Assembly: GCF_030419005.1 (NCBI RefSeq)
Contig: NZ_CP106951.1
Location: 2,294,001 to 2,358,000 of the forward strand
DNA length: 64,000 bases
Direction: 5' to 3'
From: Eleftheria terrae
GTDB lineage: Bacteria; Pseudomonadota; Gammaproteobacteria; Burkholderiales; Burkholderiaceae_C
Shown: piece after piece, positions 54,172-63,272 of the stretch
Layout: each line of letters starts with the position of its first letter
Numbering within the stretch: position 1 is the first letter of the stretch
The notes under the pieces: generated by a model
Databases searched by the model: none
Told to the model about the DNA's origin: nothing
The model's input: the letters and a program-made list of their open reading frames with translations, nothing else
Translations under genes and position numbers: made by a program

Positions 54172-55167
54172 GTGTCTGTCGCCTCTCCCACCACCTCCGT
54201 CCCATCCCGCCACCTCCTCTCGGTCGTCTCTGACGAGATGGGCGAAGTCGACAAGGTGATTCGCCAGCGACTGGCCTCCGAGGTGGTGCTGATCAACCAG
54301 ATCTCTGACTACATCATCAGCGCCGGCGGCAAGCGCATTCGCCCGATGCTCGTGCTGCTGTTCGCCAACGCGCTCGGCTTCCAGGGTCGCGAGCGCTTCG
54401 AGATGGCAGCGGTCGTCGAGTTCATCCACACCGCTACGCTGCTGCACGACGATGTGGTCGACGAGTCCGAGTTGCGCCGAGGACGCGACACCGCGAACGC
54501 GCTGTTCGGCAACGCACCCAGCGTGCTGGTCGGCGACTTCCTCTACTCGCGCGCCTTCCAGATGATGGTGTCGGTCAATCGCATGCGCGTGCTCGAGGTG
54601 CTGGCCGATGCGACGAACATCATTGCCGAAGGCGAGGTCCTGCAGCTGATGAACATGCACGACCCGGACATCGACATTCCCGCCTACCTCAAGGTCATCC
54701 GCTACAAGACCGCCAAGCTGTTCGAAGCCAGCGCCCGGCTGGGCGCGGTACTGGCGGATGCCCCCCGTGACATCGAGGATGCCTGCGCCGACTACGGCCG
54801 CAGCCTCGGCACCGCCTTCCAGCTGATCGACGACATGCTGGACTACCAGGGCTCCACCGCCGAACTCGGCAAGAACGTTGGCGACGACCTGCGCGAAGGC
54901 AAGCCCACGCTGCCGCTGCTGCTGGCCATGGAACGTGGCACGCCGGAGCAGCGCGAGTTCATCCGCCAGGCCATCCAACAAGGCGAGGTCGAACGGCTGC
55001 CCGAGATCATCCGCATCGTCTCCGAGACCGGCGCGCTGGAGGCAACCCGCGACGCCGCGCGTGTCGAAGCCGACCTGGCCCGCGCCACTTTGCAGGCGAT
55101 ACCCCCTTCGCCTTATCGAGAAGCTCTGCTAGAATTATGCGTTCGCTCGATCGACAGGTCTTCTTGA
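54172..55167 (+). CDS. ispB: Polyprenyl (octaprenyl) diphosphate synthase
   Basis: 331-residue all-helical trans-prenyltransferase making the ubiquinone side chain. First Asp-rich motif LHDDVVDES (near 90), second LIDDMLDYQG (near 223), GGKRIRPMLVLLF for IPP binding, and GDFLYSRAFQMM. Product length (octaprenyl) is inferred from the lineage. GTG start with a weak AAGG site. Confidence 0.95.
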   Translation: MSVASPTTSVPSRHLLSVVSDEMGEVDKVIRQRLASEVVLINQISDYIISAGGKRIRPMLVLLFANALGFQGRERFEMAAVVEFIHTATLLHDDVVDESELRRGRDTANALFGNAPSVLVGDFLYSRAFQMMVSVNRMRVLEVLADATNIIAEGEVLQLMNMHDPDIDIPAYLKVIRYKTAKLFEASARLGAVLADAPRDIEDACADYGRSLGTAFQLIDDMLDYQGSTAELGKNVGDDLREGKPTLPLLLAMERGTPEQREFIRQAIQQGEVERLPEIIRIVSETGALEATRDAARVEADLARATLQAIPPSPYREALLELCVRSIDRSS

Positions 55168-55283
55168 CGATGTGAAGAAGATGCTTCGAAGCAGCGAGCA
55201 CCGCAAAACGACTTCGACAAACCGCTGTCTTTTTTGTTAGACTGTCGGGCTCTTGTAGAAGACCGGTTTGCCGGTTCACACAA

Positions 55284-55360
55284 CGGGGTGTAGCTTAGCC
55301 TGGTAGAGCGCTACGTTCGGGACGTAGAGGCCGGAGGTTCGAATCCTCTCACCCCGACCA
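55284..55360 (+). tRNA. tRNA-Pro (CGG)
   Basis: 77-nt cloverleaf with encoded CCA: acceptor CGGGGTG pairs with CACCCCG, anticodon arm CTACG-TTCGGGA-CGTAG with anticodon CGG (55318-55320), and T-arm GGTTCGAATCC. The same ispB-tRNA-Pro-pilB order occurs in related genomes. Confidence 0.97.
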
Positions 55361-55452
55361 GATTTTTCGTCTGTGTCTTCTCATGTGTCGATTTGCCGCC
55401 AAGCTGCGGTTTATTGCACGGTAGCAATCCCCCTCCTCGGTTTACAGTGCAA

Positions 55453-55474
55453 GGCGAATCAGCGATGATTCGCC
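55453..55474 (+). promoter_or_regulatory. Hairpin upstream of pilB
   Basis: GGCGAATCA-GCGA-TGATTCGCC, a perfect 9-bp stem with a 4-nt loop followed by GGCTTTT. It could terminate tRNA-Pro readthrough or lie in the pilB leader. I see no clear promoter in 55361-55544. Confidence 0.5.
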
Positions 55475-55544
55475 GGCTTTTGGCGCTCCCAGGAGGCCTC
55501 TTTCGAGCACTGTTGCTCGGCTTGCGCTGAGATTTCCCAAATTC

Positions 55545-57263
55545 ATGGACACACTGGCTGAGGCTCCCAACCTGACCCTGTCTGGCGTTGCGCGAGTGCT
55601 TGTGAATGCGGGCAAGCTCAACGCCAAGACCGCGGAAGACCTGGCGAAGGCCGCCAAGGAAAAGAACACGAGCTTCATCGCGGCCGTCATCGCGGCCGGC
55701 GCTGTTTCTTCGACCGACCTCGCTCATGCGCTGTCGACCGCCTTCTCCCTGCCCCTGATCGACCTGTCGGCGGTCGATGCCACCAAGCTGCCACGCAACC
55801 TCATCGAGGCGAAGTTGGCTGCACAGTACCAGGTGGCGGTGCTCGGCAAGCGCGGCAGCCGGCTGTTTGTCGCCGGCGCCGACCCGACCAACCAGGAAGC
55901 GCTGGAGCGCATCAAGTTCGCGACGCAGCTGACACCCGAGTGGGTGGTCGTCGAGCACGACAAGCTGGTCAAGCTGCTGGAGAGCAGTGGCGCCAATGCG
56001 AGCGAGGCACTCGACAACATCGTCGGTGGCGAGTTCGACTTCGAGGTCACGGACGAAGAAAGCACGCCCCAGGAATCGCAAGAGGTCACCACCGATGTGG
56101 AGGATGCGCCGGTCGTGCGCTTCCTGCAGAAGATGCTGATCGACGCCATCAACCTGCGCGCCTCCGACCTGCATTTCGAGCCCTACGAGCAGAACTACCG
56201 CGTGCGCTTTCGCGTCGACGGCGAGTTGCGTGAGATCACCCAGCCGCCGATCGCCATCAAGGAAAAGCTGGCGTCCCGCATCAAGGTCATCTCCCGGCTC
56301 GACATTGCCGAAAAACGTGTGCCGCAAGACGGTCGCATGAAGCTGAAGTTCGGCAACCGGGCCATCGACTTCCGGGTCAGCACGCTGCCGACGCTGTTCG
56401 GCGAGAAGATCGTGATCCGGATTCTCGACCCCTCCAGTGCGAAGCTCGGCATCGAGGCCCTGGGCTATGAGAAGGAAGAGAAGGACCGGCTGCTGAAGGC
56501 CATTGAGCGTCCCTACGGTATGGTCCTGGTGACCGGCCCGACCGGGAGTGGCAAAACCGTGTCGCTGTACACCTGCCTCAACATGCTCAACAAGCCGGGC
56601 GTGAACATCTCGACCGTGGAGGACCCGGCCGAAATCAACCTGCCGGGCATCAACCAGGTCAATGTGAATGACAAGGCCGGCCTCAACTTCTCGACCGCAC
56701 TGAAGGCCTTCCTCCGCCAGGATCCGGACGTCATCATGGTCGGCGAAATTCGCGACCTCGAGACGGCTGACATCGCGATCAAGGCCGCGCAGACCGGCCA
56801 CATGGTGATGTCGACGTTGCATACGAACGACGCACCGACGACTTTGACTCGTTTGCGCAACATGGGGGTCGCCCCATTCAATATCGCGTCGAGCGTGATA
56901 TTGATCACAGCACAGCGCCTGGCGCGCCGACTGTGTGAAAGTTGCAAATCGCCGGCGACCTATCCGAAAGAAGCCTTGCTGCGTGCGGGATTCAAGGATT
57001 CGGACCTCGACGGAACGTGGAAACCTTATCGCGCAGTTGGCTGCAGTAATTGCAACAATGGGTATAAAGGTCGTGTCGGCCTTTACCAAGTGATGCCGAT
57101 CTCCGAAGAGATTCAGCGCATCATCCTGGCCGACGGGAGCGCGATGGACATTGCCGCACAAGCCCAGAAAGAGGGAGTGCGCGATCTCCGCCAGGCAGGG
57201 CTGCTGAAGGTCAAACTGGGCGTCACCACGCTGGAAGAAGTGATCTCGGTCACGAACGAATAG
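55545..57263 (+). CDS. pilB: Type IV pilus assembly ATPase PilB
   Basis: 572-residue hexameric ATPase driving pilus extension. N-terminal MshEN-like domain (~1-150), central domain with the Asp-box region (ASDLHFEPYE, ~205), Walker A GPTGSGKTVSLY (~331), Walker B FLRQDPDVIMVGEIRD (~392), His-box QTGHMVMSTLHTNDA, and a zinc-binding CESC...CSNC near 462-505. It is intact and followed by pilC and pilD in one operon. No strong ribosome-binding site precedes ATG 55545. Confidence 0.96.
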   Translation: MDTLAEAPNLTLSGVARVLVNAGKLNAKTAEDLAKAAKEKNTSFIAAVIAAGAVSSTDLAHALSTAFSLPLIDLSAVDATKLPRNLIEAKLAAQYQVAVLGKRGSRLFVAGADPTNQEALERIKFATQLTPEWVVVEHDKLVKLLESSGANASEALDNIVGGEFDFEVTDEESTPQESQEVTTDVEDAPVVRFLQKMLIDAINLRASDLHFEPYEQNYRVRFRVDGELREITQPPIAIKEKLASRIKVISRLDIAEKRVPQDGRMKLKFGNRAIDFRVSTLPTLFGEKIVIRILDPSSAKLGIEALGYEKEEKDRLLKAIERPYGMVLVTGPTGSGKTVSLYTCLNMLNKPGVNISTVEDPAEINLPGINQVNVNDKAGLNFSTALKAFLRQDPDVIMVGEIRDLETADIAIKAAQTGHMVMSTLHTNDAPTTLTRLRNMGVAPFNIASSVILITAQRLARRLCESCKSPATYPKEALLRAGFKDSDLDGTWKPYRAVGCSNCNNGYKGRVGLYQVMPISEEIQRIILADGSAMDIAAQAQKEGVRDLRQAGLLKVKLGVTTLEEVISVTNE

Positions 57264-57306
57264 ACACCGACGAGTTGGAGTAGGGGTGGTGAGCCCCGGA
57301 GGCATC

Positions 57307-58527
57307 ATGGCAACGGCTGCTGCGGCAAAAAAGGTTCAGGAATTCGTATTCGAGTGGGAAGGCAAGGACCGCAATGGCAAGCCTGTGCGCGGCGAAATGC
57401 GCGCGGGCGGCGAAGCGATGGTCAGTGCCAGCCTGCGTCGCCAGGGCGTGCTGATCACCAAGGTGAAGAAGCGCCGCATGGGCGGTGGCAAGGCCATCCA
57501 GCAGAAGGACATCGCCATCTTCACCCGCCAGCTGGCGACCATGATGCGCGCCGGCGTGCCGCTGCTGCAATCGTTCGACATCGTCGGCCGGGGCAGCGCC
57601 AATCCGAAGCTGACGCGTCTGCTGAACGACATCCGCACGGACATCGAGACCGGCACGAGCCTGTCTTCGGCCTTCCGCAAGCATCCGCTGTACTTCGATG
57701 CGCTGTATTGCAACCTGGTGGAAGCCGGTGAGGCCGCGGGTATTCTCGAGACCCTGCTGGAACGTCTCGCCGTTTACCAGGAAAAGACGCTGGCCATCAA
57801 GGCCAAGATCAAGTCGGCCCTGATCTACCCGGTGTCGGTGATGGTGGTGGCCTTCATCGTGGTGGCCGTGATCATGATTTTCGTGATCCCTGCCTTCAAG
57901 GACGTGTTCAAGTCTTTCGGTGCCGACCTGCCGGCACCGACGCTGTTTGTCATCGCGATGTCGGAGTTTTTCGTCGCCTACTGGTGGCTGATCTTCGGCA
58001 CGCTGATCGGCGGCACCTATTTCTTCTTCGAGTCCTGGAAACGCTCGGAGAAGATGCAACGGACGATGGACCGCCTGCTGCTGCGGGTGCCGGTCTTCGG
58101 CTCGCTGGTCTACAAGTCGGCCGTCGCCCGCTGGACCCGCACACTGGCCACGATGTTCGCCGCCGGCGTGCCGCTGGTGGAAGCGCTGGACTCGGTCGGC
58201 GGCGCCTCCGGCAATGCCGTCTTCACCGAAGCCACCGAGAAGATCCAGAAGGACGTGTCCACCGGTTCCAGCCTGACCATGTCCATGCAGTCCACCGGCA
58301 TCTTCCCGATCATGGTGCTGCAGATGTGCTCCATCGGTGAGGAATCGGGCTCGATCGACCACATGCTGAACAAGGCCGCCGAGTTCTACGAGGCGGAGGT
58401 CGACGAAGCGGTCAAGGGTCTGTCCAGCCTGATGGAGCCCATCATCATCGTCGTGCTCGGCAGCCTGATCGGCGGCATCGTCGTGTCGATGTACCTGCCC
58501 ATCTTCAAGCTCGGCCAGGTGGTCTGA
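57307..58527 (+). CDS. pilC: Type IV pilus inner-membrane platform protein PilC
   Basis: 406-residue GspF/PilC-family membrane protein with two cytoplasmic T2SSF domains (IFTRQLATMMRAGVPLLQSFDIVG near 75 and WTRTLATMFAAGVPLVEALDSVGG near 278) and three membrane segments. It couples PilB ATPase motion to pilin polymerisation. GGAGG four bases before ATG 57307 fixes the start. Confidence 0.96.
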   Translation: MATAAAAKKVQEFVFEWEGKDRNGKPVRGEMRAGGEAMVSASLRRQGVLITKVKKRRMGGGKAIQQKDIAIFTRQLATMMRAGVPLLQSFDIVGRGSANPKLTRLLNDIRTDIETGTSLSSAFRKHPLYFDALYCNLVEAGEAAGILETLLERLAVYQEKTLAIKAKIKSALIYPVSVMVVAFIVVAVIMIFVIPAFKDVFKSFGADLPAPTLFVIAMSEFFVAYWWLIFGTLIGGTYFFFESWKRSEKMQRTMDRLLLRVPVFGSLVYKSAVARWTRTLATMFAAGVPLVEALDSVGGASGNAVFTEATEKIQKDVSTGSSLTMSMQSTGIFPIMVLQMCSIGEESGSIDHMLNKAAEFYEAEVDEAVKGLSSLMEPIIIVVLGSLIGGIVVSMYLPIFKLGQVV

Positions 58528-58542
58528 TCCCCCGCCGCGACC

Positions 58543-59397
58543 ATGAGTCCTGACGTCTGGAGCTGGTGGTGCTCGCCAGCCGCGCTGGCCGTGCTCGGCC
58601 TGTGCGTCGGCAGCTTCCTGAATGTGGTCATCTACCGGCTGCCGGTGATGCTCGAGCGCGACTGGCGCTGCCAGTGCGCCGAGCTGCTGAAGCAGGAGAT
58701 CGAGGACGCCGGCCCGCCCCTGTCTCTGTCCAAGCCGCGTTCCCGCTGCCCGAAGTGCGGCCACGTGTTGCGCTGGTACGAGAACATCCCGGTACTGGGC
58801 TGGCTGGGGCTGAAAGGCCGCTGCTCCGGTTGCAAGACGCGCATCCCGGCGCGTTACCCGCTGGTCGAGGCATTGACTGGCGTGTTGTTCGCAGCGGTCG
58901 CCTGGAAGGTCGGGCCCCAACCCCAGGCCTTGCTGTGGTGCGGCGCGGTCGCGGCCTTCATTGCGCTGGCCTTCATTGACTGGGACACCACCTTCCTGCC
59001 TGACGACATCACGCAACCCCTGCTCTGGGCCGGCATCATCGCCGCTGCCATGGGCTGGACCTTGCCTTTGCTGGATTCGCTATGGGGCGCCGTTGCCGGC
59101 TACCTGTCGCTCTGGAGCGTGAACCAGCTCTACAAGCGGGTGCGCAAGGAAGACGGCATGATGGATGGCGACTTCAAGCTGCTCGCCGGCATCGGCGCCT
59201 GGCTCGGCTGGACCATGCTGCTGCCGGTGCTGATCGCAGCCTGTGTGGCGGGCATCATCGGCTGGGCCGGCCTGAAGCTCACCGGCGCGCTGCATGAGGG
59301 GCGCTATGTGCCCTTCGGCCCCTTCCTGAGCGCGGCGGCGATTGCCGCCTTCCTGATCGGCCCGGAAACCGTCAAGGACTGGCTGGGCTGGTACTAG
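58543..59397 (+). CDS. pilD: Prepilin peptidase PilD
   Basis: 284-residue integral-membrane aspartyl protease and N-methyltransferase that processes type IV prepilins. N-terminal GSFLNVVIYRLP, the zinc CxxC pair (CPKCGH...CSGCK, ~69-100), the two catalytic Asp regions (IDWDTTFLPDD near 146 and GDFKLLAGIGAW near 208). The GxGD site reads DGD. Full length. Confidence 0.95.
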   Translation: MSPDVWSWWCSPAALAVLGLCVGSFLNVVIYRLPVMLERDWRCQCAELLKQEIEDAGPPLSLSKPRSRCPKCGHVLRWYENIPVLGWLGLKGRCSGCKTRIPARYPLVEALTGVLFAAVAWKVGPQPQALLWCGAVAAFIALAFIDWDTTFLPDDITQPLLWAGIIAAAMGWTLPLLDSLWGAVAGYLSLWSVNQLYKRVRKEDGMMDGDFKLLAGIGAWLGWTMLLPVLIAACVAGIIGWAGLKLTGALHEGRYVPFGPFLSAAAIAAFLIGPETVKDWLGWY

Positions 59398-59433
59398 CCA
59401 GGCGACCGCGCACCACGAAACCGGAGCCCCACG

Positions 59434-60039
59434 ATGCTCTTCCCGCAACGACTCGGCTTGACGGGCGGCATCGGCAGCGGCAAAAGCACTGTGGCCGGGC
59501 TGCTGGCCCGGTTGGGCGCCTGGGTGGTCGACACCGACGCCATATCGCGCAGCCTCAGCGCGGCAGGCGGCAGCGCCATCCCAGCGCTGCAGGCCACCTT
59601 CGGCGATGACTTCATCGACAGCAGCGGCGCGCTGGACCGGGCCCGCATGCGCGATCTGGTGTTCCGCGATCCGTCCGCACGCCAGCGGCTGGAACAGCTG
59701 CTGCACCCGCTGATTGGCCAGGAAACCGTGCGCCAGGCCGCGCTCGCTGCGCCGGGCCAGATGGTTGTCTTCGACGTGCCGCTGCTGGTCGAGTCGGGGC
59801 GCTGGCCGGCCTTGGTCGACGCGGTGCTGGTGGTCGACTGCAGCGTCGCCACCCAGGTTGAACGGGTCACCCGCCGTTCGGGCCTGGCACCCGCGGAGGT
59901 CGAGCGCATCATCGCGCAGCAGGCGACGCGGGAACAGCGCGCGGCAGCGGCAGACGCCATCATTCACAACGATGGACTGTCCCTGACTGAACTGGAAGCC
60001 GAGGTCCAGGCCTTGTGGAACCGCTGGCATACCGGTTGA
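59434..60039 (+). CDS. coaE: Dephospho-CoA kinase
   Basis: 201-residue P-loop kinase for the last step of coenzyme A synthesis. Walker A GLTGGIGSGKSTV at the N-terminus, DTDAISR, HPLIGQE and the FDVPLLVESG lid region are all conserved. It is encoded between pilD and zapD, a common order in proteobacteria. Confidence 0.96.
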   Translation: MLFPQRLGLTGGIGSGKSTVAGLLARLGAWVVDTDAISRSLSAAGGSAIPALQATFGDDFIDSSGALDRARMRDLVFRDPSARQRLEQLLHPLIGQETVRQAALAAPGQMVVFDVPLLVESGRWPALVDAVLVVDCSVATQVERVTRRSGLAPAEVERIIAQQATREQRAAAADAIIHNDGLSLTELEAEVQALWNRWHTG

Positions 60040-60187
60040 AACCGTTCATCTAGTCACCCTCAGGGCGTTACAGCGAGCCCTTGGCTGTTACGGTGTCTGA
60101 CTTGCGCATGGTTTCGGGCAAAAGCCTGTGAAACAATGCCGCGAAGCTTCGCCACCGACGGCTGCCCGGCGGCCGAGGGAACCTGCC

Positions 60188-60943
60188 TTGATACTGTACG
60201 AATACCCCTTCAACGAGAGCATCCGCACGATGCTGCGGCTTGAGCACTTGTTCGACCGGCTGGCTCTGTTGCTGACCCGGGAAGCGGCCGTGGACCACCA
60301 CTTCGCGATCGCGACGATGTTCGAGATCATCGATGTCGCCTCCCGTGCCGACCTGAAGTCCGACCTGCTCAAGGAGCTGGAACGCCAGAAGGCCCAGCTC
60401 AGTGCCTTCCGCGGCAACCCGTCCATCTCCGAGCAGGCGCTCGACGAGGTGGTGGCCCGCATCGACCACGCCTTCAACGGCTTGAACCAGTTGCCCGGCA
60501 AGGCCGGACATGCGCTCACCACCAATGAGTGGCTGATGAGCATCCGCAGCCGCATCAGCATCCCCGGCGGCACCTGCGAGTTCGACTTGCCAGCCTACTA
60601 CGCCTGGCAGCAACTGCCGGCCGAGCGCCGCCAGGCCGACCTGCAGCAATGGACCGCCAGCCTGATGCCGCTGGCCGAGGCGCTGAAGGTGCTGCTTTCC
60701 CTGCTGCGCGACTCGGGCATGCCCCACAAGGTGATGGCCCAGAATGGCCAATACCAGCAAAGCCTGCCGGCCGGCCGCAGCTTTTCGCTGCTGCGGGTGC
60801 GCATGGACCCGGCGCTGGGCATCATTCCCGAGATCAGCGGCCACCGCCTGATGGTGTCCATCCGGCTGATGCGCCAGGATGCCGAGGGCCGGCTGCGGCC
60901 GGCCAACGAATCATCGGCCGCCTTCGAACTCGCACTGTGCTGA
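60188..60943 (+). CDS. zapD: Cell division protein ZapD
   Basis: 251-residue FtsZ-bundling protein (DUF1342). Start assigned to TTG 60188, giving ILYEYPFNESIRTMLRLEHLF, which aligns with the known ZapD N-terminus; GAGGGA lies 7 bases upstream. The upstream GTG 60128 would add 20 unrelated residues. Core segments SISEQALDEVV and the C-terminal beta domain (SRISIPGGTCEFDLPAYYAW) are present. It overlaps yacG by one base. Confidence 0.93.
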   Translation: MILYEYPFNESIRTMLRLEHLFDRLALLLTREAAVDHHFAIATMFEIIDVASRADLKSDLLKELERQKAQLSAFRGNPSISEQALDEVVARIDHAFNGLNQLPGKAGHALTTNEWLMSIRSRISIPGGTCEFDLPAYYAWQQLPAERRQADLQQWTASLMPLAEALKVLLSLLRDSGMPHKVMAQNGQYQQSLPAGRSFSLLRVRMDPALGIIPEISGHRLMVSIRLMRQDAEGRLRPANESSAAFELALC

Positions 60944-61164
60944 TGGACACACCTGCCCCGCCCCCGCCTCCCCGGCCGCGCACGGTGCGCTGCCCCGCCT
61001 GCCAGGGCGAGAGCCTGTTCTCGCCCGAGAACCCCTGGCGGCCGTTCTGCAGCCAGCGCTGCAAGAACCTCGACTTCGGTGCCTGGGCCAGCGAGAGCTA
61101 CCGGGTCGGATCACCGCCCGGCCCTCAAGACCCGGAAGGCTCCGACGGAGAGCACCCCCACTGA
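60943..61164 (+). CDS. yacG: DNA gyrase inhibitor YacG
   Basis: 73-residue zinc-finger protein that binds GyrB. Zinc ligands CPACQGES and FCSQRCKNLDFGAWASESYRV form the C-X2-C...C-X3-C set. The TGATG junction with zapD shows translational coupling. Confidence 0.93.
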   Translation: MDTPAPPPPPRPRTVRCPACQGESLFSPENPWRPFCSQRCKNLDFGAWASESYRVGSPPGPQDPEGSDGEHPH

Positions 61165-61197
61165 AACGGGCCTGCGGGCCCTGCGGCGAGCTCCGGT

Positions 61198-61641
61198 TCA
61201 AGCGGCATGGGTAGGGCCGTCGAAGCCGCGCTCCTCGGCGAACCAGCGCAGGACCGGCACCGTGCCCGGCAGCACGGGCTGCACCGACACCGGCAGCGCC
61301 TGCCAGGCCATGGACTGCCGCTCGCGCATCTCGAATTCGCCGCTCCAGTCGTAGACCTTGCAGAAATGCAGGCGCACCAGGGCGTGCGGATAGTCGAACA
61401 TCTCGATCTTCCAGGGATGGGCCGCACCGATGGTGATGCCCAGTTCCTCATGCAGCTCGCGCCGCAGGGCCTGCTCGACGGTCTCGCCGGCCTCCAGCTT
61501 GCCGCCCGGAAATTCCCAATACCCGGCGTAGACCTTGCCGTCGGGCCGGGAGGTCAGCAGGAAACGGCCCTCGCGATCGATCAGCACGCCAACGGCCACT
61601 TCGACCGGCTGGCGGCCCGGCGCATGCTCGACGGCGCTCAT
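61198..61641 (-). CDS. mutT: Nudix hydrolase, MutT-like
   Basis: 147-residue Nudix enzyme probably hydrolysing 8-oxo-dGTP. Nudix box GGKLEAGETVEQALRRELHEELGI at ~46-69, and the N-terminal VEVAVGVLIDREGRFLLTSRP typical of MutT. It overlaps the upstream ATPase gene by 4 bp (ATGA). Confidence 0.88.
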   Translation of the reverse strand: MSAVEHAPGRQPVEVAVGVLIDREGRFLLTSRPDGKVYAGYWEFPGGKLEAGETVEQALRRELHEELGITIGAAHPWKIEMFDYPHALVRLHFCKVYDWSGEFEMRERQSMAWQALPVSVQPVLPGTVPVLRWFAEERGFDGPTHAA

Positions 61642-62543
61642 CGGGCCGCCTCGCCGTCGACCGCGGCCTGGTCGCCGCTGTCGGCGCGGCCAGCCAGATC
61701 ACGGGCGAACTGGTAAGCCACCCGGCCCGATCGCGAGCCGCGCTCCAGCGCCCACACCAACGCTTCCTGGCGGGCGGCGGCAATCGCTTCCTCGGCGACA
61801 CCGAAGCTGCGCAGCCATTGCGCCACGATGGCCAGGTATTCCTGCTGGCTGAAGGGATAGAAGCTGATCCACAGGCCGAAGCGCTCGGACAGCGAGATCT
61901 TTTCCTCCACCACCTCGCCGGGATGCACTTCGCCGTCCTCGGTGTGCTGGTAGCTGAGGTTCTCCTTCATGTACTCCGGCAGCAGGTGGCGCCGGTTCGA
62001 CGTGGCGTAGACCAGCACGTTGGCCGACGCCGCCGACACCGAGCCGTCCAGGATGGACTTCAGCGCCTTGTAGCCCGGCTCGCCCTCATCGAAGCTGAGG
62101 TCGTCGCAGAAGACGATGAAGCGCTCCGGCCGCTCGGCCACCAGGTCGACGATGTCGGGCAGGTCCACCAGGTCGGTCTTGTCGACTTCGATCAGGCGCA
62201 GGCCCTGGGGGGCGAACTCGTTGAGGCAAGCCTTGATCAACGACGATTTGCCGGTGCCTCGTGCGCCGGTGAGCAGCGCGTTGTTGGCACTGCGTCCGGC
62301 GACGAATTGCGCCGTGTTGCGCAGCAGCCGCTCCTTCTGCCCATCGACCTCCTGCAGTTCCGACAAGCGGATGCCCGCCACATGGCGCACTGGCTCGATC
62401 AGCGCGCTGCTGCCGCGCTTGCGATAGCGAAAGGCGATAGAGGCAGTCCAGTCCGGAGCGGTGGGCGCATGCGGCAAGGCCGCCTCCAGGCGGGCCAGCA
62501 GGGCTTCGGCACGAGTGAACAGAGCGTCCAGGGCAGCAGACAT
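61638..62543 (-). CDS. AAA-type ATPase (DUF815 family)
   Basis: 301-residue P-loop ATPase. Walker A GARGTGKSSLI near residue 95, Walker B FIVFCDDLSF near 145, sensor ATSNRRHLLPEYM and an arginine finger region (SLSERFGLWISFYPF). This family is widespread next to mutT in betaproteobacteria; its cellular role is not established. Translationally coupled to the Nudix gene. Confidence 0.9.
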   Translation of the reverse strand: MSAALDALFTRAEALLARLEAALPHAPTAPDWTASIAFRYRKRGSSALIEPVRHVAGIRLSELQEVDGQKERLLRNTAQFVAGRSANNALLTGARGTGKSSLIKACLNEFAPQGLRLIEVDKTDLVDLPDIVDLVAERPERFIVFCDDLSFDEGEPGYKALKSILDGSVSAASANVLVYATSNRRHLLPEYMKENLSYQHTEDGEVHPGEVVEEKISLSERFGLWISFYPFSQQEYLAIVAQWLRSFGVAEEAIAAARQEALVWALERGSRSGRVAYQFARDLAGRADSGDQAAVDGEAAR

Positions 62544-62606
62544 GGTGGGGCGGCAGGCAGTTGAGGTGAAACAGCGAGCGCAGTGTAGCGGGCTGCCAGC
62601 GCCGGC

Positions 62607-63272
62607 TCAGCGAGGCGGCAGCTCGGCCACCCGGCCGTCGGCCGCCACGAACACCCGATCGTGCGGCAAGGGGTGCACCGCATGCATGCCGGTGAAACTG
62701 CCGAATGCCGGCAGCACGCCCAGCTCGGCCGAGAACCAGAAGCACGGCAGCCGCAGCCGGTCCAGCGCGCGGCCACCAAGGCGGACACAGGGATGCAGAT
62801 GCCCCGCCAGTGCAACAGCCCCCGGCACGCTGCGTGGATGGTGGCACAGCGCCAGGCCTGCGAGCCGCCAGGGCTCGTCGACACACTCGATGCCGAGCGA
62901 GGCCGGCGGGTCGCCAGCCCGGTCGTCATGGTTGCCGCGCACCAGCACCAGTTGCTGGCGCAGGTGCCGTTCGCGCCACTGATGAAGCGCCGCCAACGTG
63001 GCCGGCGCATGGGCAGCCGCCGAATGCAGGAAGTCGCCCAGGAAGACCAGGCGCCGGGCAGCGGTGCGCTCGAGCAGGGCCGACAGGCGCTGCAGCGTCT
63101 CGCCGGTGGTGCCGTGCGGCACCGGCACACCCAGCCTGCGGAAAGCCTGGGCCTTGCCGATATGCACGTCCGCCACCAGCAGGGTGGCGTGCTCGGGCAG
63201 GAAGACCGCCTTCTCGGGCAGCAGCAGAAGCCGCTCACCGCCGAAGTCGAGCCCGGCCGCCTCCGGCATCAC
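62607..63272 (-). CDS. pdeM: Metallophosphoesterase PdeM
   Basis: 221-residue calcineurin-like phosphoesterase, ligase-associated DNA damage response endonuclease type. Metal ligands DVHIGK (D..H), GDFLHS, GNHDD and GHLHPCV are complete. The ATG overlaps the slmA stop (ATGA). Usual partners (LigD-like ligase, exonuclease, helicase) are not in the window. Confidence 0.9.
   Translation of the reverse strand: MMPEAAGLDFGGERLLLLPEKAVFLPEHATLLVADVHIGKAQAFRRLGVPVPHGTTGETLQRLSALLERTAARRLVFLGDFLHSAAAHAPATLAALHQWRERHLRQQLVLVRGNHDDRAGDPPASLGIECVDEPWRLAGLALCHHPRSVPGAVALAGHLHPCVRLGGRALDRLRLPCFWFSAELGVLPAFGSFTGMHAVHPLPHDRVFVAADGRVAELPPR

Noticed and set aside
55311-57308. 665-codon minus-strand frame opposite pilB and tRNA-Pro
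   Set aside because: Runs through a tRNA gene and a well-conserved pilB; composition is that of a mirror frame.
57250-59016. 588-codon minus-strand frame opposite pilC and pilD
   Set aside because: Mirror frame of two clear pilus genes; His/Gln/Asp/Gly-rich without domains.
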